Part shown: in pieces, positions 7,599 through 15,622 of the stretch
Layout: each line of letters starts with the position of its first letter
How positions within the stretch are numbered: the stretch's first letter is position 1
Source of the DNA: a virus
Virus record (IMG/VR): IMGVR_UViG_3300036886_000301
Coordinates: 1 to 46,555 of that record
Strand: one strand, 5' to 3'
Length of the DNA: 46,555 nucleotides
The notes under the pieces: generated by a model
Database searches by the model: none
Told to the model about the DNA's origin: nothing
What the model saw: the letters and a program-made list of their open reading frames with translations, nothing else
Translations under genes and position numbers: made by a program

Positions 7599-8624
7599 AT
7601 GAACGAAGATCTTCAGAAAGAAGAGGAGCCCCCAAGTTCGTGGCAAAAGCAGTTGCAAAATAGATTAATTAACACGGAAATGAAAAATTTGAGAGTGCCA
7701 TTCGCCGTGACACAATATTATCATGATGTTATTTCACATTCTCCAGAACTACAAAAAACAGTAATCCCATCAGAACTAGAATCAATAATTCAACCCGAAG
7801 AAATGAACGACTCACTTGGTGAAGAGCACGATTCACCAGTTAAGTGTATAGTTCACCGTTATCCTGACCGTGTGTTGTTCTTAGCTACTGACCGATGTGC
7901 TACCTATTGTAGGTATTGCACAAGATCACGTTTGATAGAAAGTGACGGCTTTACTAAAACAGATTGGGATGAAGGTATTAACTATATAAAGCAACATAAA
8001 GAAGTTAGAGACGTTATAATAAGCGGCGGCGATCCTTTGACATTATCAGATGCTAAACTTGAATACTTGCTGTTAAATCTAAGGGACATTGAACACTTAG
8101 AAATTATAAGGATTGGAACTAAAATTCCCGTAGTGATGCCAGCTAGAATTACTGATATCCTTGTAAACATACTTAAAAAATACCATCCACTTTATATGAG
8201 TATTCACTTTACACATCCAGACGAGATCACCGAAGAAGTTAAGTCGGCTTGCAACAAATTAGCTGATGTAGGTATCCCTTTAGGAAGTCAAACGGTTTTG
8301 TTAAAAGGCGTCAACGACAATGTAGAAACAATGGGCAAACTGATGAAGAAACTATTGACAATTCGAGTTAGACCATACTACATATATCAAGCAGACTTAG
8401 CAGCAGGTACAAGTCACTTCAGGACGTCAGTAAAGACGGGCCTTGACATTATTAAAGGCTTGCGAGGATTTATATCAGGATACGCAGTTCCACAATTTGT
8501 TATAGATTTACCAAACGGCGGTGGGAAAGTTCCTTTATTGCCCGAATATTACGTCGGACAAGAAAACAATGATATGATCTTTAAGAACTATGAAGGTGAA
8601 AAGTTTAAGTATCCAGCAGAATAA
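7599..8624 (+). CDS. Lysine 2,3-aminomutase-like radical SAM enzyme
   Basis: The 341-residue protein carries the radical SAM motif CATYCRYC (CxxxCxxC), the SAM-binding GGDPLTLSD, the substrate-region segment YYIYQADLAAGTSHFRT, and FVIDLPNGGGKVPLLPEYY typical of the KamA/EpmB family. These PLP-dependent enzymes move the alpha-amino group of lysine to the beta position. Length is near EpmB, which supplies beta-lysine for elongation factor P, and shorter than clostridial KamA. No EpmA ligase is visible nearby. Free beta-lysine production or modification of a host protein are both possible. Confidence 0.88.
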   Translation: MNEDLQKEEEPPSSWQKQLQNRLINTEMKNLRVPFAVTQYYHDVISHSPELQKTVIPSELESIIQPEEMNDSLGEEHDSPVKCIVHRYPDRVLFLATDRCATYCRYCTRSRLIESDGFTKTDWDEGINYIKQHKEVRDVIISGGDPLTLSDAKLEYLLLNLRDIEHLEIIRIGTKIPVVMPARITDILVNILKKYHPLYMSIHFTHPDEITEEVKSACNKLADVGIPLGSQTVLLKGVNDNVETMGKLMKKLLTIRVRPYYIYQADLAAGTSHFRTSVKTGLDIIKGLRGFISGYAVPQFVIDLPNGGGKVPLLPEYYVGQENNDMIFKNYEGEKFKYPAE

Positions 8625-8633
8625 GATAATCTT

Positions 8634-8852
8634 ATGGTAATATATTATGAGCCCGGCCGCGGTGGCCGATATGAAGCATGGCAAATTAACCGAGACCTAT
8701 ATTTAATCTACAATAAGGACAACCCTAACTATCCTCGAATAGGTGTAAGTCGCAAATATATGGCATTGGATGAAGAAGCCACTGAATCAAAAATACATAG
8801 GCTCATAACAGTCATTTTTAAAGTTAAAACACCATATAATATGGACACATAA
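8634..8852 (+). CDS. Unknown mini-protein with C-terminal IF-K helix
   Basis: This 72-residue protein has a beta-rich N-terminus and the C-terminal motif IHRLITVIFKVK seen in many small proteins of this window. The start lacks a Shine-Dalgarno and is preceded by AAGATAAT (8623-8630) with a 3-base gap. Function unknown. Confidence 0.72.
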   Translation: MVIYYEPGRGGRYEAWQINRDLYLIYNKDNPNYPRIGVSRKYMALDEEATESKIHRLITVIFKVKTPYNMDT

Positions 8853-8904
8853 TTAGTCATTATGCTCAAAGGTAAGTTATCTGCGCAGGTTGCAAGATAA
8901 TTGC

Positions 8905-9609
8905 ATGATAATTTACAAAACCACAAATTTAATAAATAACAAAATTTATGTTGGTAAACAACTTCATAATGACCGCCAAAATTATTTAGGCTCAGGCAAA
9001 ATTTTAAAACAGGCCATTTCTAAATATGGCCAACAAAACTTCAAAAAAGAAATTTTACAAGAATGCTCTTCTAAGCCCGAATGGTTAGAGGCAGAACAAC
9101 TCTGGATAGAAAAACTAAATTCTCGTGATAAAGAAGTTGGTTACAACTTAGCTATCGGCGGAGACGGCGGAAAAACTTGCGAAAAGCCTTGGAATAAAGG
9201 TTTAAAACTTGGGCCATTATCAGAAGAACAAAAAAAGAAACAATCAGAAACTCTAAAAAAGAGATATCAAATTTTACCACATCCAACTCTGGGTCATATT
9301 CCTTGGAACAAAGGTAAAAAATGCAAACCACCCTGGAACAAAGGATTAAAGTTGGGTGCGATGTCCGAAGAGCAAAAAATAATTCATTCTATAGCTATGA
9401 AGGGCAAGAACAAAAGACCAAAGTCAGAAGAACACAAAGAAAAATTATCTCGGGCCCTCAAGGGTAAAAGACTGCCTGAAGAGTCCATAAGAAAATCAGC
9501 AGCTGCGCGAAAGGGAAAACCACAAAGGAAAATACAATGTCCACACTGTGGTAAAATCGGTGGGACTACTATGTATCGTTGGCACTTTGACAATTGCATA
9601 ATTCTATGA
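8905..9609 (+). CDS. GIY-YIG homing endonuclease with NUMOD3 and zinc finger
   Basis: The N-terminus has MIIYKTTNLINNKIYVGKQ, a GIY-YIG core variant, with a Glu in the EWLEAEQLW helix. Several NUMOD3-like basic segments follow (PWNKGLKLGPLSEEQKKK and similar). The C-terminus is a compact Cys2-His-Cys finger (CPHCGK then HFDNC). I start at ATG 8905, giving about 234 residues, because it begins the conserved core and is preceded by AAGATAAT with a 3-base gap. An upstream TTG at 8890 is in frame but less likely. This is probably a free-standing mobile endonuclease. Confidence 0.87.
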   Translation: MIIYKTTNLINNKIYVGKQLHNDRQNYLGSGKILKQAISKYGQQNFKKEILQECSSKPEWLEAEQLWIEKLNSRDKEVGYNLAIGGDGGKTCEKPWNKGLKLGPLSEEQKKKQSETLKKRYQILPHPTLGHIPWNKGKKCKPPWNKGLKLGAMSEEQKIIHSIAMKGKNKRPKSEEHKEKLSRALKGKRLPEESIRKSAAARKGKPQRKIQCPHCGKIGGTTMYRWHFDNCIIL

Positions 9610-9622
9610 AAGGGAGATTACA

Positions 9623-10009
9623 ATGGGTAAGGTAAAACAAGTCATAGCTGTTAGAAAAGACTTACACATGAGATGCGGAAAGCAAATTGCTCAAGGAGCT
9701 CACGCTGCGATGAAAGTCTTTTTTGACAAAGGCGAATGGTATGGCCACTCTTTTGAAATCAGCGGACTCTCTGATTCAATGGTTGAGTGGATGAAAGGTG
9801 CTTTCACTAAAGTTGTCGTCGGTGTCAATTCTGAAGATGCTATTTATCAACTAGCTGAAAAAGCCAGAGAAGCGGGAATACCCCACGCTGTCATCATTGA
9901 TTCTGGATTCACTGAGTTTCATGGTAACAAGACTACTACCTGTATTGCCATTGGGCCAGATGACGGCGATAAAATCGACAAGATTACTGGAGATCTAGAA
10001 CTAATATGA
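9623..10009 (+). CDS. pth2: Peptidyl-tRNA hydrolase 2
   Basis: The 128-residue protein matches the archaeal/eukaryotic-type PTH2 family: KQVIAVRKDLHMRCGKQIAQGAHAA at the N-terminus, VVVGVNSEDAIYQLAEKAREAG in the middle, and the signature HAVIIDSGFTEFHGNKTTTCIAIGP. The enzyme releases tRNA from stalled peptidyl-tRNA. Most bacteria use the unrelated Pth1, so a Pth2 in a phage is notable, although jumbo phages are known to carry it. A ribosome site (AGGGAG) precedes it, and it overlaps the next gene. Confidence 0.92.
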   Translation: MGKVKQVIAVRKDLHMRCGKQIAQGAHAAMKVFFDKGEWYGHSFEISGLSDSMVEWMKGAFTKVVVGVNSEDAIYQLAEKAREAGIPHAVIIDSGFTEFHGNKTTTCIAIGPDDGDKIDKITGDLELI

Positions 10010-10491
10010 TCTATGTTTATCTCGCAATGATTCTAATAGCTTTACTCGTAATCGGTGCTTATCTGAAAAGAATGTTGCCTTTATGGCTTTTAGTTCGAGG
10101 AATACAAAGAGCTAATGAGGAAGAAGAAAAACGAAGCCGAGAAGAATATGAAGCACACCAAAAATGGGAAGAGCAATACCATAAAGAGAAGCAAGCCAAA
10201 ATAGGCCACATGATTAGTAAAGGTTATGAAGAAGTAATAGGCACGTATAACAATCCTCAAGGACTTTGGATCTTACGAGTAAACGGTCGTATTGCAGCTC
10301 TTTTCGATCTTAATGAAAAGAGAGTGCCTTTAGCTGAATTAGCGCAATCAGACTACGCCGAAGTCATAGGAAATATTCCTAGCATTTGGTATAAAGGTGC
10401 TGGTAAAAAAGAATGCATTACAAGCGGCGAGCTCAGCCATGATGATTGGGATGTAAAGAAAGTCAACGGTGAGTTCCAAAGAAATAACTAA
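10006..10491 (+). CDS. Unknown membrane-anchored coiled-coil protein
   Basis: Residues about 2-34 form a hydrophobic anchor (YVYLAMILIALLVIGAYL and more). A strongly charged helix rich in Glu and Arg follows, probably a coiled coil, then a soluble domain. No family recognised. It overlaps PTH2 by ATGA, suggesting coupled translation. Confidence 0.75.
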   Translation: MIYVYLAMILIALLVIGAYLKRMLPLWLLVRGIQRANEEEEKRSREEYEAHQKWEEQYHKEKQAKIGHMISKGYEEVIGTYNNPQGLWILRVNGRIAALFDLNEKRVPLAELAQSDYAEVIGNIPSIWYKGAGKKECITSGELSHDDWDVKKVNGEFQRNN

Positions 10492-10693
10492 GAATTTACT
10501 CAAAAATAGAACCTGTGAAAATTGCTCTAATGATTGCGCTCCCGACTCTTCGCATGGAAGAGCAATTGAAGGAACTTGTAAAGATTGGCGTAAGTGGCCA
10601 TGGTGGATCTCCCCATCTAAAGCAATAGAACTTGAACTTGTGGAAAAACAAAAGTGTGAACAAAGAAATCGTCAAGAATCTGCTAAAAAATAG
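10469..10693 (+). CDS. Cys-rich LLK-family mini-protein 1
   Basis: This 74-residue protein opens with KEITKNLLKNRTCENC and has further Cys residues ending in TCKDWRKW. That layout (basic helix, CxxC, spaced Cys, CxxW) recurs in seven genes here. The Cys spacing suggests a small metal-bound knuckle. It starts at GTG inside the end of the preceding gene. Confidence 0.72.
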   Translation: MSSKEITKNLLKNRTCENCSNDCAPDSSHGRAIEGTCKDWRKWPWWISPSKAIELELVEKQKCEQRNRQESAKK

Positions 10694-10907
10694 AACTTGT
10701 AAAAACTGTATTGGAGTTTGTGATGATATAATTGACAAAGTTTATCATCCTGCGTGTTTTGAACCAGAAAGTGGAACATGCGAGAATTGGCAGCTGAAGA
10801 GACGATGGCACTGTCAATATAACACCAACACAATTTTGCTTGATCCAAACGAACCACATGACGATGGTTGTTTTTGTGATCCCGTAGAAATAAATGACGC
10901 GAAATGA
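10656..10907 (+). CDS. Cys-rich LLK-family mini-protein 2
   Basis: I place the start at GTG 10656 so the protein begins MNKEIVKNLLKNRTCKNC, in line with its relatives. A TTG 24 bases upstream is in frame. The family end TCENWQL is present, followed by an extra C-terminal tail with two more Cys. It begins inside the upstream paralogue. Confidence 0.7.
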   Translation: MNKEIVKNLLKNRTCKNCIGVCDDIIDKVYHPACFEPESGTCENWQLKRRWHCQYNTNTILLDPNEPHDDGCFCDPVEINDAK

Positions 10908-11106
10908 AATAACCAAGAATCTCCTAAAAAATAAAGTCTGTCGAAATTGTCAATATAGAAGTATTATACCCGACGATTGCATAAAAGGAGATATTCCGAA
11001 AGGCACAATCACTTGTGAAAAATGGGAAGGCGAACGAATCTACTGGATGAAAATGATTTATGGAAAGACAGATAACGAAGAACCTACTAAAGGGAAAGAC
11101 TTGTGA
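10894..11106 (+). CDS. Cys-rich LLK-family mini-protein 3
   Basis: A 70-residue member: NEITKNLLKNKVCRNC, an internal Cys, then ITCEKWEGE. It overlaps both neighbours in a different frame, part of a staggered cascade of paralogues. Confidence 0.72.
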   Translation: MTRNEITKNLLKNKVCRNCQYRSIIPDDCIKGDIPKGTITCEKWEGERIYWMKMIYGKTDNEEPTKGKDL

Positions 11107-11254
11107 ATCTTGTAAATATGCAGTATGGTATTTAGATAAAGATCATATTAAATTCGCTTATGGTAATTCACAATTTCAAGACTATCATTTTAGTGAAGAT
11201 GGCTGGTTAGCCGTCTGTGATGAAGATGCTGTCTATAATCTCAGCATATATTAA
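11060..11254 (+). CDS. Cys-rich LLK-family mini-protein 4
   Basis: A 64-residue member: RQITKNLLKGKTCESCKYA, then a diverged C-terminal half with a single further Cys. It overlaps the upstream paralogue by 47 bases. Confidence 0.7.
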   Translation: MERQITKNLLKGKTCESCKYAVWYLDKDHIKFAYGNSQFQDYHFSEDGWLAVCDEDAVYNLSIY

Positions 11255-11281
11255 TACCCAAAATAGGAACTTGTCCAAAAT

Positions 11282-11527
11282 ATGCCAGATTCGATTTTCG
11301 GCCCTAAAGAAGTAACGCTGAATCTCCTCAAGGGAATAGTCTGTGAAAATTGTGTTTTCTCTAAAAGAGACATGTGTTCTTTTGGTGATCAGATGAATGA
11401 TTGGCCCAAAGAGCAAACTTGCGAAGATTGGAGTAAAAAACCTAAATGGATGGATGACTATATGCCAAGGTACACGATGCGCTTGCAGCAGCTGAAAAGC
11501 ATGAGAGTTTTTTACAACGACTTCTAG
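11282..11527 (+). CDS. Cys-rich LLK-family mini-protein 5
   Basis: An 81-residue member: KEVTLNLLKGIVCENC, an internal Cys at DMCSF, and TCEDWSKKPKW, followed by a longer C-terminal tail. It is the last of the tandem run; two more copies lie at 14708 and 37052. Confidence 0.72.
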   Translation: MPDSIFGPKEVTLNLLKGIVCENCVFSKRDMCSFGDQMNDWPKEQTCEDWSKKPKWMDDYMPRYTMRLQQLKSMRVFYNDF

Positions 11528-11573
11528 CAAAAAAGCATCGATAATTCGCTATAATAGGTATTGAGGTAAGATC

Positions 11574-11747
11574 ATGAAAAGCACAGTCGAATTCTATAGT
11601 CCCAGTGGGCAACGAATCAACACAATAACGAACGTCGAGCGAGTCACTATTTTTCAGGGCTATATCCGGGTCACCTATCGGGAAGAAAAGAAGATAAAGG
11701 TCTTAGAGTCGAATCTGCCTTTTATCTATTACGACGGTGAAAAGTAA
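11574..11747 (+). CDS. Unknown 57-residue protein
   Basis: A complete short frame with a ribosome site (TTGAGGTAAG) upstream. The product alternates polar and hydrophobic residues like a small beta barrel ([25 protein letters not shown]). No family recognised. It sits directly before dnaJ. Confidence 0.65.
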   Translation: MKSTVEFYSPSGQRINTITNVERVTIFQGYIRVTYREEKKIKVLESNLPFIYYDGEK

Positions 11748-11761
11748 AAATAGGAAGAGGT

Positions 11762-12856
11762 ATGGCAAAAAGAGACTATTATGAAGTTCTGGGTGTAGAC
11801 AAAAAAGCGTCCAAAGACGAAATCAAAACAGCTTACAGAAAATTAGCTCTTCAATTCCACCCCGATAGAAATCCTTCAAAAGAAGCTGAGGAATCTTTCA
11901 AAGAAGGGACTGAAGCGTATGAAATCCTCATGGATGATAATAAAAGAAGTCAATATGATCAATTTGGTTTTGAAGGTCTGAGCAAAGGGCGTTCTAATCC
12001 AAATGTTTATCAGGGGTTTGAAGACATTTTTGGAAACAGCGGTGGATACACAGATTTTTTCAACCGAATGTGGGGTGGAAATCCCTTCGAAGATATTTTT
12101 AGACAACAGCGTGGACAATCTCGACAAAAAACTCCGGGATCTAATGCCCAATATCGTCTTACATTTGAATTGAAAGATATTCTTGTTGAAAAGAAGGTTG
12201 AATTTGATTTTGCAAGAAAAGAGGTTTGCGAATCTTGCAAAGGAACTGGCACTGCACCTGACGGTAAAGAAATAAAATGCGAACACTGCTCAGGCACTGG
12301 TCAAATACGAAGTCAACAGGGATTTTTCTCTATTCAAACTGGTTGTCAAAAATGTCGAGGCACCGGGGTAATTATTGACAAGCCTTGCACCAACTGTCAT
12401 GGTGAGAAACTTGCTACAAAGACTAAGACTGTCAAAATAAAAATTCCACCCGGAATTAGCGATGGTGCAATGTTAAAAATAAATAGTGAAGGGCATCAGA
12501 GCTTTAATGGCGGACCCCCTGGAGATCTATTCATTACTGTAAAAGTGAAATCTAATCCCCACTTCAAACGTGATGGTAATAGACTCTCTTGTTTGGCGGA
12601 AGTCCCACTCACTCAAGCTCTATTGGGAGACACAATAAATTTGACTTGGTTAGATGGTTCCATAATACCCGTCACCATTCCACCCAACACAAAAAATGGA
12701 GAAATCATAAAAATCCAGGGGAAGGGTATTGCAGGCGATGAGCTTTATATAAACGTGCTTGTCAAAATACCTCGAAAATTGACACAATCGCAAAAAGATA
12801 TAATCAATTCTCTAAACCTTGAAAAAGATACAGATCTACAACTCAAGCGGATTTAG
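11762..12856 (+). CDS. dnaJ: Chaperone DnaJ
   Basis: The 364-residue protein has all type I DnaJ parts: J domain (residues 1-70) with HPD at 33-35, a Gly/Phe-rich linker, a zinc domain with four CxxCxGxG-type repeats ([32 protein letters not shown]), and the C-terminal substrate domains. It would recruit and stimulate host DnaK. No dnaK or grpE is nearby. It could aid folding of large virion or vault-type assemblies, but that is inference. Confidence 0.96.
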   Translation: MAKRDYYEVLGVDKKASKDEIKTAYRKLALQFHPDRNPSKEAEESFKEGTEAYEILMDDNKRSQYDQFGFEGLSKGRSNPNVYQGFEDIFGNSGGYTDFFNRMWGGNPFEDIFRQQRGQSRQKTPGSNAQYRLTFELKDILVEKKVEFDFARKEVCESCKGTGTAPDGKEIKCEHCSGTGQIRSQQGFFSIQTGCQKCRGTGVIIDKPCTNCHGEKLATKTKTVKIKIPPGISDGAMLKINSEGHQSFNGGPPGDLFITVKVKSNPHFKRDGNRLSCLAEVPLTQALLGDTINLTWLDGSIIPVTIPPNTKNGEIIKIQGKGIAGDELYINVLVKIPRKLTQSQKDIINSLNLEKDTDLQLKRI

Positions 12857-12864
12857 GAGGCTTT

Positions 12865-13032
12865 ATGTTTTACGACGTTGTCCGAGCTATCTTCTGGGCA
12901 TTCATTGCCCTTCTCATCATCGGCGCAATCCTCAGTTCAGTTCTCAAGATCAATATCGCAACTGAGATTGCTAACTACGGACTGAAGCACACCATTGAAC
13001 GGATTTGGAACGGTCCAGAGCAAACCAGATGA
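12865..13032 (+). CDS. Small single-pass membrane protein
   Basis: A 55-residue protein with one hydrophobic helix near residues 7-27 (AIFWAFIALLIIGAILSS) and a polar C-terminus. A strong ribosome site (AGGAGG) lies just upstream, inside the spacer after dnaJ. It overlaps the next start by ATGA. Function unknown. Confidence 0.7.
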   Translation: MFYDVVRAIFWAFIALLIIGAILSSVLKINIATEIANYGLKHTIERIWNGPEQTR

Positions 13033-13256
13033 AGTTTACTATCGAATGTGAGATGAATGATAAATGGGTTGCCGCTTTTCTGGGCATGTTAAGATACATG
13101 GAAAAATTGGGGCAAATGGGTAGCTCACGTATCGTGGCCATTTATAGCGATGGTGATGGTAGTTTCAGACCAGAATTTAAATGGGATCCGACATTGCCAG
13201 TATCCATAAGGCCTAAAAAAGAAAACAAAGGCAATGTTCTATTCGACAATTACTAA
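13029..13256 (+). CDS. Unknown 75-residue protein
   Basis: I start at ATG 13029, in the ATGA overlap, rather than an in-frame ATG 24 bases upstream. The protein starts MKFTIECEMNDKW, contains an acidic turn (YSDGDGSF) and resembles no family I know. Confidence 0.68.
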   Translation: MKFTIECEMNDKWVAAFLGMLRYMEKLGQMGSSRIVAIYSDGDGSFRPEFKWDPTLPVSIRPKKENKGNVLFDNY

Positions 13257-13265
13257 GATAAATGA

Positions 13266-13502
13266 GTGAAGGTTTGGATTGCATATACAAGCACAGGTTT
13301 TGAGAACGCAGGTGAAAATGCTACTAACTGGTGGGATGTAGAATATCAGGGCAAAGTCTTTTCCTTCAACTTCAATTATGACACTAAAGCCTTTGCTTAT
13401 AGCAGTGGGAAATATGACGCCTATGACGCTAAGTTAGGCACGAATGAGGATCTAAAGGAATTAATTCGAAGCATTTTTAATGCTAAACGCATAGATCATT
13501 GA
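13266..13502 (+). CDS. Unknown mini-protein with C-terminal IF-K helix
   Basis: A 78-residue protein starting at GTG. It has a beta-rich body and the C-terminal motif LKELIRSIFNAK shared with many genes here. AAGATAAA (13255-13262) precedes the start with a 3-base gap; there is no Shine-Dalgarno. Confidence 0.7.
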   Translation: MKVWIAYTSTGFENAGENATNWWDVEYQGKVFSFNFNYDTKAFAYSSGKYDAYDAKLGTNEDLKELIRSIFNAKRIDH

Positions 13503-13507
13503 TAAAT

Positions 13508-13592
13508 GCAAGGTTGGCGAAATTTTGGTAGACGCAGCATCTTCAGAAGGTGCCGGACTTATGTCCTAAGGGTTCGAATCCCTTACCTTGCA
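13508..13592 (+). tRNA. tRNA-Leu (CAG)
   Basis: Acceptor GCAAGGT/ACCTTGC, Leu-type D arm, anticodon stem GCATC/GGTGC with loop TTCAGAA (CAG), a long variable arm, and T arm AAGGG/CCCTT with TTCGAAT. Discriminator A. Confidence 0.93.
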
Positions 13593-13642
13593 AAAGTCAA
13601 ACGTATAAGATAAAAATCTAATGCGTCTCACAAGATAATCTC

Positions 13643-14116
13643 ATGATAAAGATTATCAAAGAAATAATGGCCACTTGCATAGAATCTAGTTTGTCTATGA
13701 GACAGGCTTGGGTTAAATACGAGCCCAGGGTCGACTACAAGACTTTCAAAAGATATGCAAAAATTTTTGGTCTATGGAAACCTAATCAAGGTGGCAAAGG
13801 TAAAAGCTCTTCAAAGAAATTTACAAAAGAAGAATTCATAAAAATTGTTTTGATTCTAAATGGCAAACGAGGATGGAAAACACAATTTAAAGATAGGCTA
13901 TTTGAATATAGCTTAAAAGAAGAAAAATGTGAAGTCTGTGGATTGGCCACTTTCTGGAATAATCATCCTTTGATTCTACAGATTGATCACATAAATGGTA
14001 ATAGAAAGGATAACAGGCTAAGTAACCTTCGGATCATATGTCCGAATTGTCACAGCCAAACTGAAACATTCAGTTGTAGAAAACGCGGAAATGGCGTAAC
14101 CCGGCAGCCGCGCTAG
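13643..14116 (+). CDS. HNH homing endonuclease overlapping tRNA-Leu
   Basis: The 157-residue product has an N-terminal helix-turn-helix-like part, then an HNH domain near residues 94-145: CEVCG, the metal-binding LQIDHINGNRKDNRLSNL, and CPNCHSQ. Two CxxC pairs would bind zinc. The last 10 codons lie inside the tRNA-Leu gene at 14085. The start follows AAGATAAT (13632-13639) by 3 bases. It is likely a mobile endonuclease whose target is the tRNA region. Confidence 0.88.
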   Translation: MIKIIKEIMATCIESSLSMRQAWVKYEPRVDYKTFKRYAKIFGLWKPNQGGKGKSSSKKFTKEEFIKIVLILNGKRGWKTQFKDRLFEYSLKEEKCEVCGLATFWNNHPLILQIDHINGNRKDNRLSNLRIICPNCHSQTETFSCRKRGNGVTRQPR

Positions 14117-14169
14117 GCTTAGGCCCTAGTGGAGTCAAACCCGTGGGGGTTCAAATCCCCCTTTCCGCA
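14085..14169 (+). tRNA. tRNA-Leu (TAG)
   Basis: Acceptor GCGGAAA/TTTCCGC, anticodon stem CTAGG/CCTAG with loop CTTAGGC (TAG), a long variable arm, T arm GGGGG/CCCCC with TTCAAAT, and discriminator A. Its 5' 32 bases also encode the end of the HNH protein. Confidence 0.93.
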
Positions 14170-14224
14170 TTAAGCAATCTGCGAATACTTTGTCCAAACT
14201 GTCATACACAGCATATTTAATTTC

Positions 14225-14449
14225 ATGAGGCAATATAGATATTCTCGTGCACTTAACTGCAAGAAATGTAAAAACGGTCTCCGCAAGCTCGAAGATTACG
14301 ACGTTCTTCCAACTAGTCTACCCGCATGGCCTCCCGATGGCTGGAAGTTCGAAGATTTATGCTCCTGCATTAGAGAACAGATTCATGATCCTATAGGCTG
14401 CACAATTTTTTGGGAAGATAACGAACCTCATGTAACGGAGTGGCTCTAA
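14225..14449 (+). CDS. Unknown small Cys-containing protein
   Basis: A 74-residue protein with CKKC near the N-terminus and CSC in the middle, perhaps a small zinc site. No family recognised. Its stop overlaps the next start as TAATG. Confidence 0.68.
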   Translation: MRQYRYSRALNCKKCKNGLRKLEDYDVLPTSLPAWPPDGWKFEDLCSCIREQIHDPIGCTIFWEDNEPHVTEWL

Positions 14450-14730
14450 TGGGTCTCGGCGAAGCATGGGAAGCCTTTTGCATGACGCATACCCAAAAAG
14501 AAATTGACGACCACATAGCCAAGAATGATCCTGAAGGTAAGAGATTCGAGAGAATCGAACTCGCTGGTAAAAAAGAATTACTCTGGCGGAAATGTAAAGA
14601 GTGGATAGAAAAAGAAGAAGTGCTCTGTGCTGAGGCTATTCTTCAAAACGACGGGGTAAATCAAGCTCTACCTGACTTAGCTGAAATTGTATGTGAAATC
14701 ATAGGCTATGCCGAATACCACGAAGACTGA
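14449..14730 (+). CDS. Unknown helical protein
   Basis: About 93 residues, charged and helical (KEIDDHIAKNDPEGKRFERI). I choose ATG 14449 in the TAATG overlap over an in-frame GTG 9 bases upstream. Function unknown. The end overlaps the next gene. Confidence 0.68.
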   Translation: MGLGEAWEAFCMTHTQKEIDDHIAKNDPEGKRFERIELAGKKELLWRKCKEWIEKEEVLCAEAILQNDGVNQALPDLAEIVCEIIGYAEYHED

Positions 14731-14902
14731 AGTCATCAATCTACTAAAATCTCGTAATTGTTATAGTTGTGAAGATTTTATACCCGGACAATCCTGGGGA
14801 CACATGGCATATTGCATGTGTGAATATCTTGGCGAAGATGTTCAAGGTAGCTACTGCCTCAAAGACTCAAAAAACATAAGGATAATAAATGCTGAGCGCT
14901 AA
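14708..14902 (+). CDS. Cys-rich LLK-family mini-protein 6
   Basis: A 64-residue dispersed member of the tandem family at 10.5-11.5 kb: TEVINLLKSRNCYSC, then four further Cys. It overlaps its upstream neighbour, as the other copies do. Confidence 0.68.
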   Translation: MPNTTKTEVINLLKSRNCYSCEDFIPGQSWGHMAYCMCEYLGEDVQGSYCLKDSKNIRIINAER

Positions 14903-15065
14903 AATATGCGGCATCCCAGTGACGCTAGAGAAAACCGAAGAAGATGAATGGTTAATGATTGGCCGCACGTGGATCGGAGATTGGACCATGCGCTTTCTTC
15001 TTTTCATCAAAAAGCATATTCTAAACGAGAGTCCCGCAATTACCGACATAAAGGAAAGGAAATGA
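14889..15065 (+). CDS. Unknown 58-residue protein
   Basis: A short complete frame overlapping the end of the previous gene and followed 1 base later by the next. Amphipathic, with a Trp-rich middle (RTWIGDWTMRF). Supported mainly by the tight gene packing. Confidence 0.55.
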   Translation: MLSAKICGIPVTLEKTEEDEWLMIGRTWIGDWTMRFLLFIKKHILNESPAITDIKERK

Positions 15066-15066
15066 A

Positions 15067-15324
15067 GTGATCATAGACGAAGTTTATAATAACGTCACAG
15101 AGGATGACTTCAACAAGGCTGCCTTTGTAATTTTTGTGAGGGCTCTTCTTGCAATTTTGAAAGATCGTGAAGGTGTAGTTGTAGACAATATAAAAGGCAA
15201 TACAGTTATTGTGTGGCATAGAGAGTCAACTGGTGAATTAGTCGTCACAGAGAACGTCAAAGATATACCCAAAGGCGCAATGGTTTGGGTAGACGAAAAC
15301 GAAGAAAATGTCGGGGACGTTTAG
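15067..15324 (+). CDS. Unknown 85-residue protein
   Basis: Starts at GTG with a ribosome site (AAAGGAAA) before it. The N-terminal half is helical and the C-terminal half beta-rich. It overlaps the YkgJ-like gene. No family recognised. Confidence 0.7.
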   Translation: MIIDEVYNNVTEDDFNKAAFVIFVRALLAILKDREGVVVDNIKGNTVIVWHRESTGELVVTENVKDIPKGAMVWVDENEENVGDV

Positions 15325-15616
15325 ATGTATTCGCTGTGGTAAGTGTTGCCACGACATTCCATTACATCCAACAGAATTTGACATGTTCCGTTATATTCTT
15401 CAACTAGAAGGAAAATGGGAACAACACAAAGCCGTCTATCATCCTGACAGAAGACAATATAAACTAGAGGGTATCTGCCCATTCTTAGAAACTAGTGCTA
15501 CTGATCCCAATATTACGGCTTGCAAAATCTATAGCTTCAGGCCAACTGTCTGCAAATTGTATCCGCTAACTGGTAAATGCTACTGCGTAAATGATCAAGA
15601 TAATATAGCGGAGTAA
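15308..15616 (+). CDS. YkgJ-family Cys-cluster protein
   Basis: The 102-residue protein starts with RCIRCGKCCHDIPLHP, the CxxCxxCC signature of the YkgJ (UPF0153) family, and ends with the second Cys group CKIYSFRPTVCKLYP. Members bind zinc or an iron-sulfur cluster, and their exact role is unsettled. The context, an operon-like run of small genes, adds no clue. Confidence 0.82.
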   Translation: MSGTFRCIRCGKCCHDIPLHPTEFDMFRYILQLEGKWEQHKAVYHPDRRQYKLEGICPFLETSATDPNITACKIYSFRPTVCKLYPLTGKCYCVNDQDNIAE

Positions 15617-15622
15617 CATTTA

